A stretch of DNA of 64,000 nucleotides, from the NCBI RefSeq assembly GCF_014324365.1, contig NZ_QEIG01000005.1:186001-250000 (forward strand), read 5' to 3'. The DNA is from Algoriphagus sp. AK58. Its GTDB lineage: Bacteria; Bacteroidota; Bacteroidia; Cytophagales; Cyclobacteriaceae. Below the pieces are notes generated by a model. That model did not search any database, had not been told where the DNA came from, and saw only the letters and a list, made by a program, of their open reading frames with translations. The translations under genes and the position numbers were made by a program. Positions 59,405 to 64,000 of this stretch are shown here, piece by piece; position 1 is the first letter of the stretch; every line of letters begins with the position of its first letter.

Positions 59405-62023
59405 ATGAGCGACGAAACTAATCTAGCCGAAGGCGCAGACGAAAGTTTGCACGATTCCATCCCGGTGACGGGCATGTATAAAGACTGGTTTTTGGATTAC
59501 GCATCCTATGTGATCCTGGAGCGAGCTGTTCCTGCCATCGAAGACGGCCTGAAGCCTGTTCAGCGTAGGATTCTGCACGCCATGAAAGAAATGGATGATG
59601 GGCGATTCAACAAAGTGGCCAACATCATCGGACAGTCCATGCAATACCATCCCCACGGTGACGCCTCTATAGGTGATGCTATCGTGAATTTGGGTCAAAA
59701 AGAACTTCTGATCGAAACTCAAGGAAATTGGGGTGATGTACGTACCGGTGACGGTGCTGCAGCAGCACGATACATTGAGGCTAGACTTTCCAAATTTGCA
59801 CTCGAAGTAGTTTTCAATCCACAGACTACCGAGTGGCAGCTTTCGTATGATGGCAGGAAACGTGAACCGGTCACTTTGCCGGTCAAATTTCCGCTTTTGC
59901 TTGCCCAGGGAGTGGAAGGAATTGCAGTGGGACTTTCTACTAAAATCCTTCCCCACAACTTCCGTGAACTCATCGAAGGCTCTATCGAGATTCTGAAAGG
60001 GAACAAGACGAATGTCCTTCCTGATTTTATGACAGGAGGCTTGGCTGATTTTTCAGATTATCAGGAAGGTTTAAGAGGGGGGAAGATCAAGGTTAGAGCT
60101 AAAATTGAAGAGGAAGATAGCAAGACTTTATTAATCAAGGAGATACCGTATGGAACAACTACTGATTCCTTGATTGATTCCATCCTAAAAGCCAATGACA
60201 AGGGCAAGATTAAGATTAAAAAGGTGGTGGATAACACGGCCAAGGATGTAGAAATCCAGATCCAATTGGCGCCGGGAGTTTCTCCGGATGTGACCATAGA
60301 TGCACTCTATGCCTTTACAGACTGTGAAGTGTCTATTTCTCCTAATGCCTGTGTGATTATCGAAGAAAAGCCGGTGTTCCTCACGGTCAATCAAATTCTC
60401 GAATACAACACCAAGCAGACCAAGGAACTACTACGAAGGGAATTGGAAATCCGAAAAGGAGAACTTTTGGAGAAGTTGCTTTTCTCCTCTTTGGAAAAAA
60501 TCTTTATCGAAAACCGAATCTACCGTGACATTGAAGAATGTACGACTTGGGAGGCTGTTTTGGAAGCAATTGATAAAGGTCTCGAGCCTTACAAACCTGA
60601 TTTTTACAGGGAAATCACCCAGGAAGACTTGGTTCGACTGACCGAAATCAAGATCAAGCGGATTTCGAAGTTTGACGCCTTCAAGGCAGACGAACTGATG
60701 AAGCGTCTTCAAGAGGAATTGAAGGAGGTGAATTACAACTTAAAACACCTGACTGATTTTGCCATTGCGTACTATCAGAATCTGCTGGATAAGTATGGAA
60801 AAGGTCGCGAACGAAAGACCGAAATCCGTGCCTTCGATACTATTCAGGCAGCTGTGGTAGCAGCCAACAATGCCAAACTTTATGTCAACCGGACCGATGG
60901 GTTTGTTGGGTATGGATTGAAGAAGGACGAGTTTGTGTGTGACTGCTCAGATTTGGATGATATCATCGCCATCCGCAGGGACGGAAAGATGGTGGTCTCC
61001 AAAATCCAGGAAAAGCTTTTCATGGGTAAGGACATCTTGTTCGTAGGTGTATTTCGAAAGAATGACGAGCGGATGACTTACAATCTGATCTACCTGGATG
61101 GAACCTCTGGCCGAACCATGGTCAAGCGCTTCCAGGTAGGAGGGATTACCAGAGATAAGGAATATGATCTGACCAAAGGAACCAAAGGATCTAAAGTGCT
61201 TTACCTTACAGCGAATCCAAATGGAGAAGCAGAAACAGTCACTGTTTATTTAACCCAAGGTGCCAAAGCAAGGGTAAAGGTTTTTGACTTTGATTTTGCG
61301 GAAATCGAGATCAAAGGAAGAGGTGCAGGCGGAAATATATTAACGAAGTATCCGGTGCGTAAAATCCAATTCAAGATGGAAGGAAAATCCACCTTAGGAG
61401 GATTGAATGTGTACTATGATCCATCTGTTGGCCGATTGAATACGGATCAACGGGGCAGATTGATAGGAAACTTCCTTGGAGACGATAAGATTTTGGTGTG
61501 CTATAAAAACGGCGACTATGAGCTCACAAGCTTTGAATTAACCAACCGATATGAAGCAAATGAGGTCGTATTGATTCAGAAATTTGATCCTCAAAAAGTC
61601 ATTTCTGCTATTTATTACGACGGTGCCACCAAGACTCACTTCGTCAAGAGATTCCTAATAGAGACCACGACGGTGAATAAGCGATTTAACTTTATATCGG
61701 ATCATAAGCAGTCTTATCTCAAAGTGGTGACGACCGATTCCCAGGCACAGGTGATTGTGACTGTAATGAAGGGAAAAGAAGAGGAGCAATTAGAGTATGA
61801 TCTCGAGATGCTTATTGATGTGAAGGGTTGGAAAGCCATAGGTAATAAACTCAGCGCCTATCCAGTCAAAGAAATTCAGCTTATCGAATCAGCGGCTACC
61901 AAGTCTGAGGAATCGGAAGATTCCGAGGATTCCGATACCGATTCTGAAGATCAACTGGAGATCGGAAGCAAGATAGATCTGACACCGAAGAAAGACGACG
62001 AAGAACAATTGGGGCTATTTTAA
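59405..62023 (+). CDS. parC: DNA topoisomerase IV subunit A
   Basis: 872 residues. VPAIEDGLKPVQRRILHAM, IGQSMQYHPHGDASIGDA and the active-site tyrosine in GDGAAAARYIEARLSKFA are the gyrase/topoisomerase IV A-subunit signature. The C-terminal beta-propeller-like domain (about 500-850) carries KGRGAGGNILTKYPVRKI and related blades. The final 40 residues are strongly acidic and Ser/Asp-rich (SEESEDSEDSDTDSEDQ). It cuts and rejoins DNA with ParE. Its stop codon lies inside a terminator hairpin. Confidence 0.96.
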   Translation: MSDETNLAEGADESLHDSIPVTGMYKDWFLDYASYVILERAVPAIEDGLKPVQRRILHAMKEMDDGRFNKVANIIGQSMQYHPHGDASIGDAIVNLGQKELLIETQGNWGDVRTGDGAAAARYIEARLSKFALEVVFNPQTTEWQLSYDGRKREPVTLPVKFPLLLAQGVEGIAVGLSTKILPHNFRELIEGSIEILKGNKTNVLPDFMTGGLADFSDYQEGLRGGKIKVRAKIEEEDSKTLLIKEIPYGTTTDSLIDSILKANDKGKIKIKKVVDNTAKDVEIQIQLAPGVSPDVTIDALYAFTDCEVSISPNACVIIEEKPVFLTVNQILEYNTKQTKELLRRELEIRKGELLEKLLFSSLEKIFIENRIYRDIEECTTWEAVLEAIDKGLEPYKPDFYREITQEDLVRLTEIKIKRISKFDAFKADELMKRLQEELKEVNYNLKHLTDFAIAYYQNLLDKYGKGRERKTEIRAFDTIQAAVVAANNAKLYVNRTDGFVGYGLKKDEFVCDCSDLDDIIAIRRDGKMVVSKIQEKLFMGKDILFVGVFRKNDERMTYNLIYLDGTSGRTMVKRFQVGGITRDKEYDLTKGTKGSKVLYLTANPNGEAETVTVYLTQGAKARVKVFDFDFAEIEIKGRGAGGNILTKYPVRKIQFKMEGKSTLGGLNVYYDPSVGRLNTDQRGRLIGNFLGDDKILVCYKNGDYELTSFELTNRYEANEVVLIQKFDPQKVISAIYYDGATKTHFVKRFLIETTTVNKRFNFISDHKQSYLKVVTTDSQAQVIVTVMKGKEEEQLEYDLEMLIDVKGWKAIGNKLSAYPVKEIQLIESAATKSEESEDSEDSDTDSEDQLEIGSKIDLTPKKDDEEQLGLF

Positions 62024-62038
62024 ATAGCCCTCTTTTTT
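62012..62038 (+). terminator. Terminator overlapping the parC stop codon
   Basis: GGGCTATT/AATAGCCC (62012-62019 with 62023-62030), loop TTA, followed by six T. The parC TAA (62021-62023) sits in the loop and start of the right arm. The next gene's ATG is only four bases beyond the T-tract. Confidence 0.85.
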
Positions 62039-62042
62039 GAGA

Positions 62043-62744
62043 ATGAGCGAGAGAGATACTTCCGTAGATTTTGATCAGGGGCTTTTAGAATACTTGGGCC
62101 AATACATTACCGAGCATAAAAAATCGGTCATGGAACGGGTATTAAGCAAGAGAACACGATTTTTTACGGTGGTTTTAGAGGATATTTTCAAGCCTCACAA
62201 TGCCAGCGCAGTGATCCGGACCTGCGATTGCTTTGGACTCCAGGATATCCATGTCATCGAAAAGACCAATGAGTACAAAATTAACCCCTATGTCACGCGA
62301 GGGGCCTCGCAATGGGTGGATTTGCATAAATACCATCGACAAGAAGGATCTTCAGTGGATGCCTGTTTCGAATTTTTGAGAAAAAAGGGATATAAAATCT
62401 ACGGGACCAGTCCGGCTCCGACTTCCATCTCCATTTATGATCTGGAGCCTTCCGAAAAGCTCGCTTTAGTCTTTGGAAACGAGCACGAAGGTATCAGTGA
62501 AGAAGTAAAACAAAAAGCGGATGGTTTGGTCCATATCCCCATGCTTGGGTTTACTGACAGCTTCAACATCTCCGTGTCTGCCTCCATTTTCCTGTATGAT
62601 TTGATCAAAAAAGCCGGCGCTTACCAGCATCCTGATTTTTACTTATCCGAGGAAGAAAAAAATCTCCTACGAATGAAATGGTACCGGGAAATTGTCAAGC
62701 ACTCGGATCTTCATGAAAAAATGTATTGGAAGCAAAAGGAGTAA
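62043..62744 (+). CDS. SpoU/TrmH-family tRNA or rRNA 2'-O-methyltransferase
   Basis: 233 residues from the ATG at 62043 (an upstream TTG at 62037 lies in the terminator's T-tract). Family motifs of the SPOUT knot: FTVVLEDIFKPHNASAVIRTCDCFGLQDIHV-type segment around residues 41-72, KLALVFGNEHEGISEE and GLVHIPMLGFTDSFNISVSA. It most resembles TrmH, which methylates the 2'-OH of G18 in tRNAs, but an rRNA target is not excluded. A terminator separates it from parC, so it may rely on its own or read-through transcription. Confidence 0.9.
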   Translation: MSERDTSVDFDQGLLEYLGQYITEHKKSVMERVLSKRTRFFTVVLEDIFKPHNASAVIRTCDCFGLQDIHVIEKTNEYKINPYVTRGASQWVDLHKYHRQEGSSVDACFEFLRKKGYKIYGTSPAPTSISIYDLEPSEKLALVFGNEHEGISEEVKQKADGLVHIPMLGFTDSFNISVSASIFLYDLIKKAGAYQHPDFYLSEEEKNLLRMKWYREIVKHSDLHEKMYWKQKE

Positions 62745-62757
62745 GTTGGGCGATCAA

Positions 62758-63354
62758 TTACCTTTTGAAGATGTCAGAAAAAGGTTTGCGCTGAGGCTGA
62801 TTTTTGGCTTGTCTGGCCTTTTTCCGTTGTTTTTGCCTTTTCTTTTGCTCCTTACTTTTTACCAAAACTGTCCGGGCTGATATTCCTACCTGACCTCGAT
62901 AAAATTCTTCTCTTCCTGCCAAATTGAAGTTTGGCTTGTAATCCAAGGAAATCACTGCATTGGCAAGAGTCATTTCGATGCCTGCAATCAGGTCAATTCC
63001 CGTGGTTGCATTTCCATAGGTATGGATAATTTCTTTGGTTGTTGGATTTTTTACAAAGCTTTCTTCCTTGCCAAAAGAGAGACCTCCTCCATAATAATAA
63101 TTGAAGCGCTTAGAAATGATCGGATGATGCTTTTGCCCTAAGATGGCGAAAGTGGTATTCCTGCTAAAATCCGATTGTAAAATCGCCTCTACAGTACCTT
63201 TTTCAAAAATTCTTTGCTGAAGACTAATTCCAACAGTCCGATTGATATCTGAATTTCCCAACCTTAGACCAAAAGCCGTCCCGTATCGTTGAGCAGTGGA
63301 TTGACCTATAGTCAAGAGAGTGTAAATCAGGATCAAAATAAGGCCTTTTTGCAT
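62758..63354 (-). CDS. Probable outer-membrane beta-barrel protein with basic C-terminus
   Basis: 198 residues from the ATG at 63354 (signal peptide LILILIYTLLTIGQSTAQ). Alternating strands (GTAFGLRLGNSDINRTVGIS, YYYGGGLSFG, VISLDYKPNFNL, GQVGISARTVLV) suggest a small eight-strand barrel. The C-terminal 35 residues are highly basic (KSKEQKKRQKQRKKARQAK), unusual for a barrel. No named family is recognised. It converges with the methyltransferase gene; 13 bases separate them. Confidence 0.65.
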   Translation of the reverse strand: MQKGLILILIYTLLTIGQSTAQRYGTAFGLRLGNSDINRTVGISLQQRIFEKGTVEAILQSDFSRNTTFAILGQKHHPIISKRFNYYYGGGLSFGKEESFVKNPTTKEIIHTYGNATTGIDLIAGIEMTLANAVISLDYKPNFNLAGREEFYRGQVGISARTVLVKSKEQKKRQKQRKKARQAKNQPQRKPFSDIFKR

Positions 63355-63434
63355 AGAGGTTGAATTTTGGGAAAATCCGACGTTCAATTATCATTCCATT
63401 AATAATCACCTCTAAAATGAAGCTGATCTTTTAT

Positions 63435-63450
63435 TAGCTTAGAGAAGCTA
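63435..63450. repeat. Small palindrome upstream of the ceramidase-like gene
   Basis: TAGCTT, loop AGAG, AAGCTA: a perfect six-base stem ending 16 bases before the start codon at 63467. It could be part of the mRNA leader or an operator; no further evidence. Confidence 0.3.
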
Positions 63451-63466
63451 TTAACATGGTATTCAA

Positions 63467-64000
63467 ATGAAAAAGCTATTCAAAATTATAGGGAGTCTAG
63501 TTCTTTTAGCACTTCTGGGAATCATAGGATATGGAGTTTACCAATTTCGGGATCGGCATAAAGGGTATGAAGTCGATTTAAATCTCTCCTCTGAATTGGG
63601 AGTGATCAAAGTCGGCTTCGCCAAAGTGGATATTACTCCTCAAATTTTTGAAACCTGGACCGATGTGGATGGGGACTCCCGCTATAATCCCGAAAAAGGG
63701 GATACTTACGAGGATAGTAATGGAAACGGAAGGTTTGATGCGATTTGGCTGGCAGGTTTCCATAATTCCAGGCCGGCTCAGTCGGTTTTGGATCCGCTTT
63801 GGGCGAGAGCCATGGTATTGGAATCCGGTGAAGTCAAGATGGCCCTTTGCGTGATTGATATGATCGGTTATGGAAATGATGAAGTGATTGCAACCAGAAA
63901 AATGATTCAGGAGAGCATTCCGGATTTGGATTATGTCATAATTTCCAGTACCCATGTGCATTCTTCCCCTGACCTAATGGGAATGTGGGGTCCCTCAGAA
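63467..64000 (+). CDS. Neutral/alkaline non-lysosomal ceramidase-like protein (3' end outside window)
   Basis: The first 178 codons of a larger gene. An N-terminal membrane anchor (FKIIGSLVLLALLGIIGYGVY) is followed by VIKVGFAKVDITP, the usual start of the ceramidase-like domain, and by DYVIISSTHVHSSPDLMG, which carries the conserved metal-binding HxHS. An insertion rich in Asp and Gly (VDGDSRYNPEKGD, DSNGNGRFD, residues about 64-89) resembles calcium-binding loops. Real ceramide hydrolysis is not implied; many family members are of unknown substrate. Cut by the window end. Confidence 0.8.
   Translation, partial: MKKLFKIIGSLVLLALLGIIGYGVYQFRDRHKGYEVDLNLSSELGVIKVGFAKVDITPQIFETWTDVDGDSRYNPEKGDTYEDSNGNGRFDAIWLAGFHNSRPAQSVLDPLWARAMVLESGEVKMALCVIDMIGYGNDEVIATRKMIQESIPDLDYVIISSTHVHSSPDLMGMWGPSE

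Overview
The window looks like a chromosomal segment of a Bacteroidota member of the order Cytophagales, most like the Cyclobacteriaceae (Algoriphagus-like). The taxon is inferred from gene content: a very large exported protein ending in a type IX secretion (T9SS) sorting domain, a PVC-type CxxCH cytochrome lipoprotein, a 42-residue ribosomal protein THX, DUF4301, DUF1684, DUF2452 and DUF6134 proteins, LytS/LytTR signalling, moderate GC content and a textbook Bacteroidota promoter (TTTG, 20 bases, TATATTTG) in front of two tRNA genes. I see no phage, plasmid, integron, CRISPR or restriction cassette. The only mobile DNA is a decayed fragment of an IS3-family element near 19.8-20.0 kb.

Layout. 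1-1.2 kb: end of a TRAP transporter large permease. 1.4-5.0 kb: a tightly coupled arsenosugar-type operon (CMD/peroxidase-like protein, radical SAM ArsS, CofC-like glycosyltransferase, ArsM methyltransferase) whose last gene, an exported DUF6134 protein, overlaps arsM. 5.1-6.6 kb: GAPDH and two identical tRNA-Glu genes. 6.7-11 kb: giant haem lipoprotein coupled to a PIG-L deacetylase. 11-20 kb: trpS, a DUF1573 protein, a 1488-residue phosphatase-like T9SS protein with a recent 732-base internal duplication, a nucleoside-hydrolase-like protein, a PagL-like deacylase, then the IS relic. 20.3-25.3 kb: glutaryl-CoA dehydrogenase divergent from tryptophan 2,3-dioxygenase, a membrane LytTR regulator, an unknown exported protein and a serine hydrolase. 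25.4-30 kb: M19-like hydrolase and two metallophosphatases (PhoD-like, calcineurin-like). 30-38.4 kb: ArnT-like membrane glycosyltransferase, WYL regulator, DUF4301, 5-oxoprolinase pxpABC, THX, small proteins. 38.5-46 kb: methionine aminotransferase, TauE/SafE permease, DUF1684, Tat-exported sugar isomerase-like protein, TraB/GumN and a LytS/LytTR pair. 46-53.4 kb: gamma-glutamyltransferase coupled to an S9 peptidase, an Hpt protein, a three-gene operon led by a 52-residue membrane protein, deoxynucleoside kinase and 3-hydroxyacyl-CoA dehydrogenase. 53.5-64 kb: CvfB, a cysteine-free ArsC-like protein, YkgJ, ROK kinase, lipoprotein, ParE, ParC, a SpoU/TrmH methyltransferase, an outer-membrane protein and the start of a ceramidase-like enzyme.

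How the genes fit together. Much of the segment is housekeeping plus scavenging typical of a marine or soil heterotroph: exported phosphatases, peptidases and gamma-glutamyltransferase, cytoplasmic 5-oxoproline recycling, tryptophan and acyl-CoA breakdown. The most distinctive functional unit is the arsenosugar-type operon with its coupled DUF6134 gene. The most distinctive single gene is the 1488-residue phosphatase-like protein, with unusual residues at its metal site and recently duplicated adhesin-like modules. I found no convincing wholly new multi-gene system. The best leads are those two, the unknown operon at 50.5-51.7 kb, the cysteine-free ArsC-like protein and the intergenic palindrome near 20.1 kb.
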